A stretch of DNA of 64,000 nt from Alkalilimnicola sp. S0819 (GCF_009295635.1 NZ_WHIW01000003.1:62001-126000), one strand, 5' to 3'. Positions 33,601 through 43,493 are shown, numbered from the stretch's first letter. Program-made: numbers and translations. The notes: generated from the letters alone by a model not told the origin.

Positions 33601-34507
33601 CGAGGCGGCCGGTGCCTTCGAGCCCGCCGCGGCATCGCAGTGGCAGCGCGAGGAGGTGCGGGATTGGGATTTCGACGAGTTGCCCGAGAGCATCCGCTTC
33701 GAACAGCAGGGGGTCAGCCTGCAGGCCTGGCCTGCGCTGCAGGTGCAGGGCCAGGGGCTTGCGCTGACTCTGATGGACAACCCGGCCCGGGCGGCGCAGG
33801 CCAACCGCGAGGGTATTCGTCGGCTCTACCAGCTGCGTCTGGCGCAACAGCACCGTTACCTGCGCCGACAGCTCCCGGGCCTGGACAAGCTGGGCCTGCT
33901 CTACCGGGGGTTGGGCAACAGCGATGAGCTGCGCGCGCTGATCACCGAGACCGCTTTCGAGCGCTGCTTCGAGCTGGACCTGGGCTTGCCCCGCAGTCGC
34001 GCGGAGTTCCTGCGCCGGTTGGAGCAGGGCAGGGCCGAGCTGGTGCCCGTCGCCACCCGACTCGCCGAGCAGACCGCCCAGGTGCTGGAAGCCTACCAGG
34101 GCGTGCGCCGGGCACTGCGCGCGCCCCAGGCGCTCAGCCAGATGGAAAGCCTGGCCGACGCCCGGGAACAGCTGGATGCCCTGCTGCCCGCGGATTTCGC
34201 GCTGCGCACTCCACGTGAGTGGTGGCCGCATCTGCCGCGCTATCTTCAGGCCCTGCACAAGCGTCTGGACAAGATCGCTCGGGATCCGGGCCGCGACCGC
34301 CCGGGCCTGCGTCGAATCCGCCCCCTGTGGGAGCAGTATCTGGAGCGCCGCCGGCAGCACGAGAGCCGTGGCATCGACGATGCGGCGCTGCGGCAATATC
34401 GCTGGCTGCTGGAAGAGTTCAGGGTGTCTTTGTTCGCTCAGGAACTGGGCACCGCCGTGCCGGTATCCGAGAAACGGCTGCATCAGCTCTGGAAGGAAGT
34501 CCAATAG
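30644..34507 (+). CDS. hrpA: ATP-dependent RNA helicase HrpA
   Basis: DEAH-box helicase of 1,287 residues; in E. coli HrpA helps resolve collided ribosomes and process mRNA. Walker A is GETGSGKSTQLPK near residue 100, the DEAH box is IIDEAHERSLNIDFL, followed by motif III (ITSATID) and motif VI (QRAGRCGR). HA2 and OB-fold domains follow, and the long C-terminal DUF3418 region completes the HrpA architecture. GTG 30644 has GGGGGAGGG a few bases upstream. Confidence 0.95.
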   Translation: MSDKPLAQLEQQLLEAFGADRPALRKRLGGLKRRAARGQPYERGLNSLRADLEHSRETVARRQAHLPTPDYPDELPVSARREDIARAIRDHQVVVVCGETGSGKSTQLPKICLELGRGVRGHIGHTQPRRLAARTLAARISEELGRPLGEAVGYKVRFSDRVGPNTHIKLLTDGMLLAEVQGDRRLDAYDTLIIDEAHERSLNIDFLLGYLKQILPQRPDLKVIITSATIDPERFARHFNDAPILQVSGRGYPVELRYRPPPNDEADQAQAVVSAVDELAREGPGDILVFFSGEREIREAAEALRKHHPKQAEILPLYARLSAAEQQRAFRTGRGRRIVLATNVAETSVTVPGIRYVVDTGYARINRYSFRSKVQRLPVEPISQASANQRAGRCGRLGPGVCIRLYAEDDFLGRPEFTDPEIRRSNLAAVILQMKALGLGDIEAFPFLEPPDQRLINDGFKTLWELGAVDEQRALTERGRQLSRLPVDPRVARMLLQAERNGALEETLVITAALSIQDPRERPLEAQQAADEAHARFRDERSDFLGYLKLWEHLREQARHLSKRKWQQHLRGLFLSPARVREWQEIHRQLRELTHGMGLRANQEPADYRALHQALLSGLVGQIARKDEEGEYEGARGIRLRIFPGSGLAKRKPKWIVASELVETRRLFARDVAEIRPEWVEALAPHLLQRSHFEPHWQARAGRVAAWEQISLYGLVLVEKRKVNYGPLDPAASHEIFLREGLVEERLRTRGRFLAANRALIDEIRALEEKSRRRDVLADEESRYAFYAARVPGHIHDTVSFERWRVQAEQDDPRLLHMRREDLMAHEAEQVTDQAYPSQLTLGPLRLPLAYHFDPAASDDGVTVEVPLAALNQLDPGAFEWLVPGLLEEKLIALIKALPKALRKHFVPAPDYARALMQSLPAGEGSLLEAVRAELRRMSGVDVPIDAWDGVDFPAHLRMNFRVLSPKGKVLAEGRDLRALQRRWGGEAAGAFEPAAASQWQREEVRDWDFDELPESIRFEQQGVSLQAWPALQVQGQGLALTLMDNPARAAQANREGIRRLYQLRLAQQHRYLRRQLPGLDKLGLLYRGLGNSDELRALITETAFERCFELDLGLPRSRAEFLRRLEQGRAELVPVATRLAEQTAQVLEAYQGVRRALRAPQALSQMESLADAREQLDALLPADFALRTPREWWPHLPRYLQALHKRLDKIARDPGRDRPGLRRIRPLWEQYLERRRQHESRGIDDAALRQYRWLLEEFRVSLFAQELGTAVPVSEKRLHQLWKEVQ

Positions 34508-34615
34508 GGCATAGCCATGTTGCAGCGCAGCTAGGTGGCTGGAGAATCATCTGGCAGAGTATCCGGATATAAGAACGACAAGCCCCTCCTGGGGCGCCGG
34601 AGGGAGAGCTCCGCC

Positions 34616-37183
34616 ATGCATCGGGTGCTCGTGATCGAATTGTCCGCGACCCTGCGTCACGGTCTGAACAAGATGTTGTCCGGCCAGGACTATCAGGTGT
34701 CCCTGTTGCCGTCCTTCGAACAGGGCCTGAGCGCACTCGGTCAGCGGCCGGAAGAGTACGACGCCGCCATCATCGGCTGGCCCTCGCGCACCGACCCCAC
34801 CGCCGATGAGCTTTTTTCGCTGCTCGAATCGCCCCGCTTCAAGTCACTGGCGGTGGTGGTGCTCAGCGAAGAGGCCGAGGCGGCCAAGCTCAACTGGGTC
34901 ACCAAGCGCCCCTCCACCGCCATGCTGCTGTGGGCGGATTTCCACGAGACCGTGGATTCGCTGAGAACGCTGCTCAGTGCCAGCAGCCTGGACAACCCCT
35001 GCCCGCCGCCGGCCAAGCCCGCCGCTCGCGACGCCATCCGGGTACTGTTCGTGGACGACTCGCCCACGGTGCGGGTGAGTTACCGGCGGCTGCTCAACCG
35101 CCACGGCTACGAGACCGATACGGCCAGCTCCGTGCGCGAGGGCATGGACCTGGCGAGCCGTAACCCCTACGACATCGCCATCATCGACTACTTCATGCCC
35201 GATGCCACCGGAGACGAGCTCTGCCGCCAGCTGCGGGATAACCCGGACACGGCGGGCGTCACCTCCTCGATCATCACCGGCACGTATCTGGATAAGGTCA
35301 TCAAGGATTCCCTGGACGCCGGCGCCGTGGAGTGCATGTTCAAGAACGAGGCCGAGGCGCTGTTCCTCGCACGGGTGGCGGCCATGAGCCGCAGCGTGCT
35401 CAGCAAGCGCAACATAGAGCGCGAACGCCGCCGCCTGGAGGGCATCCTCGGGTCCGTGGGCGATGGTGTGTACGGCGTGGACAACAACGGCCTGATCACC
35501 TTCATGAACACCGCCGCCCGGGAAATTCTCGGTTTCGGCGAGCGCGATAAACTGAACGGCTGCATGCCCCACACGCTGTTCCACCATTCCTTCCAGGACG
35601 GCACCCAGAACCCGCCGGAGACCTGCTTCCTTACCCGCGCCTACGGCTCCGGTGACCGGCTGTTGAACTGGCAGACCGTGTTCTGGAACGCCCAGCGGCG
35701 CCCCGTACCGGTAGAGTGCACGGTCTACCCGCTACATATCGATGGTCATCGGGAGGGCTCCGTGGTGGCCTTCCGGGACGTGTCCGAGCGCAAGCTCATG
35801 GAAGAGGAGCTGCGCTGGCAGGCCAATCACGACCCGCTCACCAAGCTGCTCAACCGCTCCTACTTCGAGAGCCAACTGGAGCAGGAAGTGGCCCGCCTGC
35901 AACGCAATGCCGAGCACAGCGCGTTGCTTTACCTGGATCTGGATCAATTCAAGTACATCAACGACACCGCTGGCCATGCCGCGGGCGACAAGCTGCTGGT
36001 GGAGATCGGCCAGCAGCTGCAGACCCGCCTGCGCGCCTCCGACACCCTGGCCCGACTGGGCGGCGACGAATTCGCCGTGATACTGCGCAACGTCCAGCCC
36101 GGCGAGGCCTACGAGGCCGCCGAGGCCTTTCGCGAGATCCTGGTGGGGCACACCTTCCAGTACGCCGGCAAGAGCTACAAGGTCAACGGCTCCGTGGGCG
36201 TGGCCAACCTGGATCAGTACACCAAATCCCCGGGCGAGGCGCTGGCCAATGCCGATGTCGCCTGTCACATTGCCAAGGAAAAGGGCCGTAACCGCACCCA
36301 CATATACGCCCCCGAGAGCGACCAGCGCCGGGCCATGGACCTGGAGCTGGGTTGGTCCGCGCGCCTGCATGACGCGTTGGAGAACGATCTGTTCGAACTC
36401 GCCTTCCATCCCATTATTGGCATAGACGACATGCCCCCCATGAGCGCCGACGCCGACCCGGTGACCCGTTGGCGACGGGTGCGCGAGCGCATCGGCGAGC
36501 GGGCGCACCATTACGAGGTGCTGCTGCGCCTGCGCGGAGGCGAGGGGCCGGAGTGGATCATGCCCGATGCCTTCCTGCCCACCGCCGAGCGCTTCAACCT
36601 GATGCCGCGCATCGACCGATGGGTCACCGAGAAGGCCATTGCCTCGCTGGCCGAGGCCCACGGGCGGGGCATGAAGATCCGCCTGTCGGTGAATCTTTCC
36701 GGCCACACCGTGGTGGACCGGGAACTGGCCGGCGACATCAAGGCGCTGCTGGAGAAGTACGCGGTCGACCCCAGCGCGCTCACCTTCGAGATTACCGAGA
36801 GCTGTGCGATCACCAATCTGGACAGCGCCCGTCGCCTCATGGACGAATTGCATGCCATCGGCTGCCAGTTCGCGCTGGATGATTTCGGCAGCGGTTTCTG
36901 CTCTTTCGGCCATCTGAAGAACCTGGCCGTGGACGTGATCAAGATCGATGGCCTGTTCACGCAAGGCTTGGTGACCGACCCCATTGACCTGGCCGTGGTG
37001 CAGTCCATCGTCGAGATCGCCCATGCACTGGGCAAACGCACCGTGGCCGAGTACGTGGAGAATCAGGACATCCTCGCTCAGCTCAAGCGCTGCGGTGTGG
37101 ACTACGTGCAGGGCAACTTCATCGCCCAGCCCCTGGAGCGGCTGGAAGGCGCGCCGCTGGCCGGTGCCATGACCGCCTCTTGA
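34616..37183 (+). CDS. REC-REC-PAS-GGDEF-EAL c-di-GMP signalling protein
   Basis: A cytoplasmic protein of 855 residues. Residues 1-125 resemble a receiver fold but lack the phospho-acceptor (GWPS where an Asp is expected). A second receiver (about 140-270) has the acidic pair VDDS and acceptor D in IIDYFMP. A PAS domain (about 285-400) precedes a GGDEF domain with an intact GGDEF motif near residue 482. The EAL domain (about 600-850) carries EVL instead of EAL near residue 633, and keeps DDFGSG near 755. EVL variants can be active phosphodiesterases. ATG 34616 is preceded by AGGGAG. Direction of c-di-GMP turnover is not decidable from sequence. Confidence 0.93.
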   Translation: MHRVLVIELSATLRHGLNKMLSGQDYQVSLLPSFEQGLSALGQRPEEYDAAIIGWPSRTDPTADELFSLLESPRFKSLAVVVLSEEAEAAKLNWVTKRPSTAMLLWADFHETVDSLRTLLSASSLDNPCPPPAKPAARDAIRVLFVDDSPTVRVSYRRLLNRHGYETDTASSVREGMDLASRNPYDIAIIDYFMPDATGDELCRQLRDNPDTAGVTSSIITGTYLDKVIKDSLDAGAVECMFKNEAEALFLARVAAMSRSVLSKRNIERERRRLEGILGSVGDGVYGVDNNGLITFMNTAAREILGFGERDKLNGCMPHTLFHHSFQDGTQNPPETCFLTRAYGSGDRLLNWQTVFWNAQRRPVPVECTVYPLHIDGHREGSVVAFRDVSERKLMEEELRWQANHDPLTKLLNRSYFESQLEQEVARLQRNAEHSALLYLDLDQFKYINDTAGHAAGDKLLVEIGQQLQTRLRASDTLARLGGDEFAVILRNVQPGEAYEAAEAFREILVGHTFQYAGKSYKVNGSVGVANLDQYTKSPGEALANADVACHIAKEKGRNRTHIYAPESDQRRAMDLELGWSARLHDALENDLFELAFHPIIGIDDMPPMSADADPVTRWRRVRERIGERAHHYEVLLRLRGGEGPEWIMPDAFLPTAERFNLMPRIDRWVTEKAIASLAEAHGRGMKIRLSVNLSGHTVVDRELAGDIKALLEKYAVDPSALTFEITESCAITNLDSARRLMDELHAIGCQFALDDFGSGFCSFGHLKNLAVDVIKIDGLFTQGLVTDPIDLAVVQSIVEIAHALGKRTVAEYVENQDILAQLKRCGVDYVQGNFIAQPLERLEGAPLAGAMTAS

Positions 37184-37248
37184 ATCCGGTGGCTACGACC
37201 CACACCTGCCGTGGGACGGAATCTCCGTTCCAACAGGGAGTGTGCCCC

Positions 37249-37422
37249 ATGAAACGACTCAAGTGGCTAGCGGTCCCCGCTTTCGCCTTGATGCTCGCCG
37301 CCTGCGGCGGTGACGAGGACACCGGCTTCCAGCCGGATGAGCAAGTCGGCGGGCTGCAAGACCAGCAACGGCAGCAACAGATGCAGGATCATCCCGCCGA
37401 GCGCCCGCCGGGGCAGGGTTGA
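37249..37422 (+). CDS. Small putative lipoprotein
   Basis: A 57-residue protein with a lipoprotein signal: basic start MKRLKW, hydrophobic core, and lipobox LAAC with C19. The mature part of about 38 residues is polar and rich in Asp, Glu and Gln with no recognisable domain. AGGGAG precedes ATG 37249. It lies between the GGDEF-EAL gene and a long inverted repeat. Function unknown; it is easily missed because of its size. Confidence 0.65.
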   Translation: MKRLKWLAVPAFALMLAACGGDEDTGFQPDEQVGGLQDQQRQQQMQDHPAERPPGQG

Positions 37423-37433
37423 TGGCATTCAGC

Positions 37434-37517
37434 GGATAAGGCGCCGCGGCCATGAGCCGCTCCTGCATCAGCTACTTGCCCTGCGGGAGCGGCTCATGGC
37501 CGCGATTCCCCTTATCC
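37434..37517. repeat. Long nested inverted repeat (REP-like)
   Basis: Inner arms of 19 bases, CGCGGCCATGAGCCGCTCC (37445-37463) and its exact complement (37486-37504), surround a 22-base centre. Outer arms GGATAAGG (37434-37441) and CCTTATCC (37510-37517) extend the structure. No T-run follows. It sits in the gap between the lipoprotein gene and prfB. The design resembles REP/MITE-like intergenic elements; I did not notice a second copy in this window. Confidence 0.8.
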
Positions 37518-37606
37518 CCCCGTAGCCCGCCCAACTGACACCCCCACCCCCCCTGTAGTACCATGCATCGCCTTTCCCCGACGCGTTTTTACGGGAATCG
37601 ACACGC

Positions 37607-38708
37607 ATGATCGAAACCACCACGCCGCTATACCAGAAGATCGACGACCTCCAAGGGCGCTTCGAAGCCCTGAGGGGGTATCTTTGACTACACTGAAAAG
37701 CGCTACCGCCTCGAAGAAGTAAGCCGCGAGCTGGAACAGCCGGACGTCTGGAACGAACCTGACCGGGCCCAGGCCCTGGGCAAGGAGCGGGCCAGTCTGG
37801 AAGCCGTGGTGAATGTGCTCTCCGCGCTGGAATCCGGCCTGGGTGACGCCCGTGAGCTGCTGGATATCGCGAAGGAAGAAGACGACGAGGAAACCATCGC
37901 CTCGCTGAGCGGGGATCTGGACAGCTACGAAGCCGATCTGGCCAAGCTGGAATTTCGCCGCATGTTCTCCGGCGAGATGGACGCCAGCAACGCCTTCGTC
38001 GACATCCAGTCCGGCTCCGGCGGCACCGAGGCCCAGGACTGGGCCGGCATACTGATGCGCATGTACCTGCGCTGGTTCGAACGGCACGGCTTCAAGACCG
38101 AGATCATCGAACTGTCCGAAGCCGAGGTGGCCGGCATCAAGAGCGCGACCATCCGGGTGGTGGGCGAATATGCCTTCGGCTGGTTGCGCACCGAGACCGG
38201 CGTGCATCGCCTGGTACGCAAATCCCCCTTCGACTCCGGCCACCGCCGCCACACCAGCTTCGCCTCGGTGTTCGTCTCGCCGGAAGTCGACGACGACTTC
38301 GAGATCGACATCAACCCCGCCGATCTGCGGGTGGACGTCTACCGCGCCAGCGGTGCCGGTGGCCAGCACGTCAACCGCACCGAATCGGCGGTGCGTATCA
38401 CCCACAACCCCACCGGGATTGTGGTGCAGTGTCAGAATGACCGTTCCCAGCACAAGAACCGGGCCACGGCCATGAAACAGCTCAAGGCCAAGCTCTATGA
38501 GCTGGAGATGCAGAACCGCCGCGCCGAGGCCGATCAGGTGGAAGAGACCAAGTCGGACATCGGCTGGGGCAGCCAGATCCGCTCCTACGTGCTGGACCAG
38601 TCCCGCATCAAGGATCTGCGCACCGGCGTGGAAGTGGGCAACACCCAGGCGGTGCTGGACGGCGACCTGGACCAGTTCATCGAGGCCAGCCTGAAGGCGG
38701 GCCTGTAG
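37607..38708 (+). CDS. prfB: Peptide chain release factor 2 (programmed +1 frameshift)
   Basis: RF2 releases peptides at UGA and UAA. The reading frame starts at ATG 37607, meets an in-frame TGA as codon 27 (37685-37687), and continues in the +1 frame from GAC 37686 to 38708, giving 366 residues, the normal RF2 length. This is the well-known RF2 autoregulatory frameshift, not a mutation. The SPF stop-codon anticodon-like motif ([12 protein letters not shown]) and GGQ catalytic motif ([14 protein letters not shown]) are intact. lysS follows 28 bases later, the usual prfB-lysS pair. Confidence 0.96.
37673..37687 (+). promoter_or_regulatory. RF2 recoding site
   Basis: An internal Shine-Dalgarno-like AGGGGG (37673-37678) stands 3 bases before CTT-TGA-C (37682-37688). 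The Leu-UGA-C slip context and the spacing match the classic bacterial RF2 frameshift signal, which raises RF2 synthesis when RF2 is scarce. Confidence 0.95.
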
Positions 38709-38736
38709 GCAATAGGCAAGAATTCGAGGCGGACAG

Positions 38737-40233
<1,497 letters not shown>

Positions 40234-40251
40234 GGCAAGAGAGACCTACCG

Positions 40252-40285
40252 GGCGCTGTGTCCAGGCAGCGCCTGATTTGTTCTT
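40252..40285 (+). terminator. Probable terminator of prfB-lysS
   Basis: GGCGCTG (40252-40258) pairs with CAGCGCC (40267-40273), followed by the T-rich tract TGATTTGTTCTT. The tract is interrupted, so strength is uncertain. Confidence 0.6.
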
Positions 40286-40391
40286 CCCCTGTGGCGTAAT
40301 AAAAAGAAAGCGCTGTTGCTGATTGGGCGTATGCCTTCATTGCGGGAGAGGGGGCGTGGTCTGTTCACTGTCATGCGGGGAGGGTCCGACG

Positions 40392-40808
40392 ATGAAGCCA
40401 CGGATTAGTATGGTCACGCTGGGCGTCGAGGACCTGACCCGCTCTATCCGGTTCTATGAGCAAGGGCTCGGTCTTCCCCGGATGGATTCACCGCCGGAGA
40501 TCGCGTTTTTCACCCTCAATGGCAGCTGGCTCGGTCTGTACGGCCGGGAAGCGCTCGCACAAGATGCTGCCGTCTCAGCTGTCGCTGGTGGTTTTCCCGG
40601 GTTTAGTCTGGCGCACAATGTCTGCTCCGAGGCAGAGGTGGATGACGTCATGGCCCAGGCCGCGCTTGCCGGCGCCATTGTTACGAAAGCCGCCGAGAAA
40701 ACCTCCTGGGGCGGGTACGCTGGGTACTTCTCCGATCCAGATGGCTACTTATGGGAAGTGGCCCACAATCCGCAGTTCTGGGTCGGCCCCGCGGACGAGG
40801 ATGCATGA
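40392..40808 (+). CDS. VOC-family protein (glyoxalase/bleomycin-resistance fold)
   Basis: A 138-residue protein with two beta-alpha-beta-beta-beta modules of the vicinal oxygen chelate family. It begins with ISMVTLGVEDLTRSIRFYEQGLG and ends with YFSDPDGYLWEVAHNP, where the Glu is a typical metal ligand. ATG 40392 follows GGGGAGGG. Substrate cannot be inferred: relatives include antibiotic-binding proteins and dioxygenases. It stands alone at the edge of a less gene-dense stretch. Confidence 0.85.
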   Translation: MKPRISMVTLGVEDLTRSIRFYEQGLGLPRMDSPPEIAFFTLNGSWLGLYGREALAQDAAVSAVAGGFPGFSLAHNVCSEAEVDDVMAQAALAGAIVTKAAEKTSWGGYAGYFSDPDGYLWEVAHNPQFWVGPADEDA

Positions 40809-41121
40809 CCAGCGCTGGAGCCGACAGTTTGAAGCCGCGTGGCGGCTTCAAACAGTGGAGCTCGGCGACAACGCTCGCCGTTGAATCGTCTGGATCAGTG
40901 GCCACAACAAGCACCCTCAGGCAAGTTCAGCTTTTGTAGCCTGTTCGGGGTGAACGCTTCACCAAAGGTAGTGCCTGACTTTCGGCCTCGGCCCCCTCGG
41001 TGAAGGAGAAGAACAAGCAGTATCGGTGGCCCACGCTCGGCTTGCCGGTCCCCACCGTTCCAACCCGCGGTTCAGGCCGGCGACTTCGTCGGGGCTCAAC
41101 CGCACCTTGAGTGGTCAGAGA
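40809..41121. other. Intergenic stretch downstream of the VOC gene
   Basis: About 310 bases with no supported gene and a base composition less GC-rich than the flanks. It holds one perfect 12-base hairpin (40827-40853) and nothing else I recognise. Confidence 0.5.
40827..40853. repeat. Perfect 12-bp hairpin
   Basis: GTTTGAAGCCGC (40827-40838), loop GTG, then GCGGCTTCAAAC (40842-40853). It is 18 bases after the VOC stop. It lacks a T-run, so it is either a transcript-end stabiliser or a remnant of a repeat. Confidence 0.7.
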
Positions 41122-41388
41122 ATGCATTCGCTCGGGAGAATATTGTCTTTTTTAGGCTGGGGATCGGTCCTCTGCTCAGCCATCTTCGGTTTATCATTTT
41201 CTGGTGTTCTTTTGATGGGGTTCGTGGGGACCAGTGGTCGAGAAGCCGGCGGAGAGTTGGCCGCCATGCTTTTGTTTACAGGCATGGGCTCGACCGTCGG
41301 CTACTTGGTTGCCAAGTTAGGGACTTCCCTCGCTCGGTGTGGGAAATCAAATAACCCGCACCAGGAAAGCACCGGCAGCCAAGGATAA
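41122..41388 (+). CDS. Small two-helix membrane protein, unknown
   Basis: Putative 88-residue protein from ATG 41122. Two hydrophobic segments (about residues 9-34 and 45-66) are separated by a short polar loop, and the C-terminal 20 residues are polar. No family recognised and no clear ribosome site. Lower GC than its neighbours supports either recent acquisition or decay. Reality of the gene is uncertain. Confidence 0.4.
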   Translation: MHSLGRILSFLGWGSVLCSAIFGLSFSGVLLMGFVGTSGREAGGELAAMLLFTGMGSTVGYLVAKLGTSLARCGKSNNPHQESTGSQG

Positions 41389-41829
41389 GCGGCCTGCTTG
41401 CGGTTCCGGCGATGGCCCCGTCGGCGTAGTGTGTTTTGCTACTTCCAAAAGCCCTGTGTCCTGTGCTGTATCGCCAATGCAAGGGATCCACTAGGGCGGA
41501 TGATGTGTCACAACGGCAATCTCTCCATCCATCGTGGCGCTGTTGCTGGCATTTGTCGGCGGGGGGATCGTTCTGATCGTCCTGGAAGAAGAGTTTTCAC
41601 GAGATCCTCCGCGCTCTTTCCCGGCGTTTCCGACGGCTGTAGTGTTGTATTCGCTTTTCCACCTGGTTCTATAGCGACTGAAAGTGATGTGAGGAAATCT
41701 GGCAAACGCCCCACATCGGGCACGAATTTCAGGCAGGCCGTGTCAACGCCGACTGAAGGGTGCCCCCCCTGTGCGGGGCCAGCGCGACACCGCGCCTTGC
41801 CCTCCATGGGTCGACACACGGAGCCATCC
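41389..41829. other. Gene-poor stretch before the MliC gene
   Basis: 441 bases with no confident gene. A 46-codon frame from GTG 41534 to TAG 41672-41674 encodes a hydrophobic segment (ALLLAFVGGGIVLIVL) followed by a short polar and again hydrophobic tail. It could be a remnant of a membrane protein gene. Confidence 0.35.
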
Positions 41830-42276
41830 ATGAACACGCTCGCTACCCTCGCCATCGCTTCCGGCCTGTTTCTGTCCGCCTGCGCGGGGCCCTCCCCGAG
41901 AACGGAGGACGGGCAAGCGAATGCGGTGCACTATCGGTGCGACAGCGGTGCAAGGATCACCGCGCGTTATCCTGCAACCGACTCCGCTGAGATTCGGTAT
42001 CAGGGCGAGAGCCACGTCATGCGCATCGCGGTGTCCGGCAGCGGTGCGCGTTACCTGGGTGGCGGCTGGGTATGGTGGACGAAGGGTTCCGGCCCCGGCT
42101 CGCAAGGCACGCTCTTTCGCCAAAGACCCGATGCGGCCTCGACGGAAATCATCGAGCGATGCACCGAATTACCTCATCAGCCGGCGCTGGCCTGGGCGGG
42201 CCGGGGTGGCGACCCCGAGTCGGATACCCGGGATGAACAGCCCCGGGTGTGGCTGAAGGCGGAATACGGCTTCTGA
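41830..42276 (+). CDS. MliC/PliC-type lysozyme-inhibitor lipoprotein
   Basis: Envelope lipoprotein of 148 residues. The signal ends in lipobox LSAC with C18. The mature domain has the MliC pattern: YRCDSG with C37, a central A-I-YQGESHVM strand, S71-G-A-R-Y75, and WWTKG with K85. In Pseudomonas MliC the SGxxY Ser and the Lys insert into the active site of c-type lysozyme. A partner Cys lies in IIERC. The C-terminal 40 residues are longer than in most homologues. It is convergent with the reductase gene. Confidence 0.85.
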   Translation: MNTLATLAIASGLFLSACAGPSPRTEDGQANAVHYRCDSGARITARYPATDSAEIRYQGESHVMRIAVSGSGARYLGGGWVWWTKGSGPGSQGTLFRQRPDAASTEIIERCTELPHQPALAWAGRGGDPESDTRDEQPRVWLKAEYGF

Positions 42277-42319
42277 AGGACGCCGCCTTGCTATAGGGGG
42301 ACAGTGTGAGTTGCCCGGC

Positions 42320-43099
42320 TCACCGATACACCAGGCCGCCGTCGATAATGGGGGGCTGACCGGTCATGTAATCAGAATCCGGCCCCGCAAGGTAAGAGAC
42401 GAAAGAGGCCACGTCCTCGGGCGTCTGGGCCCGACCCAGGGCGATGCCGCCGACGAATTTTTTGTAGTTTTCACCGATTTCAGCCCCTGTGATATCAGCC
42501 ATGCGTCGGTCGATTTCGACCCACATATCGGTGCCGACCACACCGGGGCAATAGGCGTTGACCGTGATGCCGTCGCCCGCGAACTCCTTGGCCGCCGCCT
42601 GGGTCAAGGCGCGCACCGCGAACTTGCTCGCCGAATAGATGCCCAACAAGGCGAAACCGTCATGCCCCGCAATGGAGGCTGCGTTGATGATCTTGCCTTT
42701 CTGCTTGCGTGCCTTGAATTTCGCGGCCGCGGCCTGGATGCCCCACAGCACCCCCTCGATATTCACCTTGTTGATTTTCTCTATGTCCGCGGGTGTCACC
42801 TCCGCGATGGGTTGAATGCTGGCGATGCCTGCATTGTTGACCATGACATGGAAGCCGCCCAGTTCCTTTTCGGCGTGCTCGACAGCCGCGTAGACCTCAT
42901 CGCGGCTGGATACATCGGCTCTGAAAACCGTCGCCTTGCGCCCCACGGCCCGCACTTCGTCGGCGACGCTCGCCATGGAGTCTTCGTCCAGATCCACGAT
43001 CGCGATGTCCGCGCCGTCTTTGGCCAGCCGAAGCGCGATCCCCCGCCCGATGCCTTGGCCTGCTCCTGTGATCAGCGCGACCTGTCCGTTGATGCTCAC
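42320..43099 (-). CDS. budC: Short-chain dehydrogenase: acetoin/diacetyl reductase (BudC type)
   Basis: A 259-residue NAD(H)-dependent SDR. It has the cofactor motif TGAGQGIGRGIA (11-22), the D-I-A-I-VDLDED specificity loop for NAD, NNAGIASIQPI, and catalytic S/Y/K in SIAGHDG...YSASKFA. The segment YCPGVVGTDMWVEID matches diacetyl/acetoin and meso-2,3-butanediol dehydrogenases. It starts at GTG 43099 with AAGGAG upstream. No acetolactate decarboxylase gene is nearby, so its in vivo substrate is less certain than its family. Confidence 0.82.
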   Translation of the reverse strand: MSINGQVALITGAGQGIGRGIALRLAKDGADIAIVDLDEDSMASVADEVRAVGRKATVFRADVSSRDEVYAAVEHAEKELGGFHVMVNNAGIASIQPIAEVTPADIEKINKVNIEGVLWGIQAAAAKFKARKQKGKIINAASIAGHDGFALLGIYSASKFAVRALTQAAAKEFAGDGITVNAYCPGVVGTDMWVEIDRRMADITGAEIGENYKKFVGGIALGRAQTPEDVASFVSYLAGPDSDYMTGQPPIIDGGLVYR

Positions 43100-43493
43100 A
43101 TCGCTCTCCTTGCCATTTCATTGCGGCACTTGCGTTTCGCCAGTGGAATCCGTGTTGGATTTCCCCTCCGTGGCCACGCCCGGCATCGACGCCCAGGCCT
43201 CAGATGCTCCACCGAGCTCGCTGCGACCCGCTCGGGCTGCAACGGTCGAGTCGATGTCGATGTAACGGTAACCCGAGGGGGTTTCAAGGCACTGGGCAAG
43301 GGGAGGAGACGTCGTGCAGCCCTCGTTTCGCCAGGGCGCGACCCCAATGAGAGTCAGCTAACGATTTCAATGCCGCGCCCTGGCGGGCAGGCTTGGCTTG
43401 GCGGGGGAGCGTCCGCTGAGCGATGCCCGTGCAAGGGTTGCATTTGCATGCACGGGTCGCGGGATGCGGCCCACAGCCAGTCAAGGAGACGAG
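43100..43493. other. Divergent region between the reductase and baeRF3-like genes
   Basis: 394 bases without a supported gene. An inverted repeat, CCCGTGCA (43426-43433) and TGCACGGG (43449-43456) across 15 bases, lies about 40 bases before the baeRF3-like start and could be an operator or leader hairpin. No convincing promoter boxes seen. Confidence 0.45.

Noticed and set aside
30092-34504. Two long open frames opposite hrpA
   Set aside because: Antisense to a clear HrpA with complete helicase motifs; their translated sequence has no family signal.
37607-37687. prfB as a broken gene
   Set aside because: The in-frame TGA is part of the conserved RF2 programmed frameshift signal.
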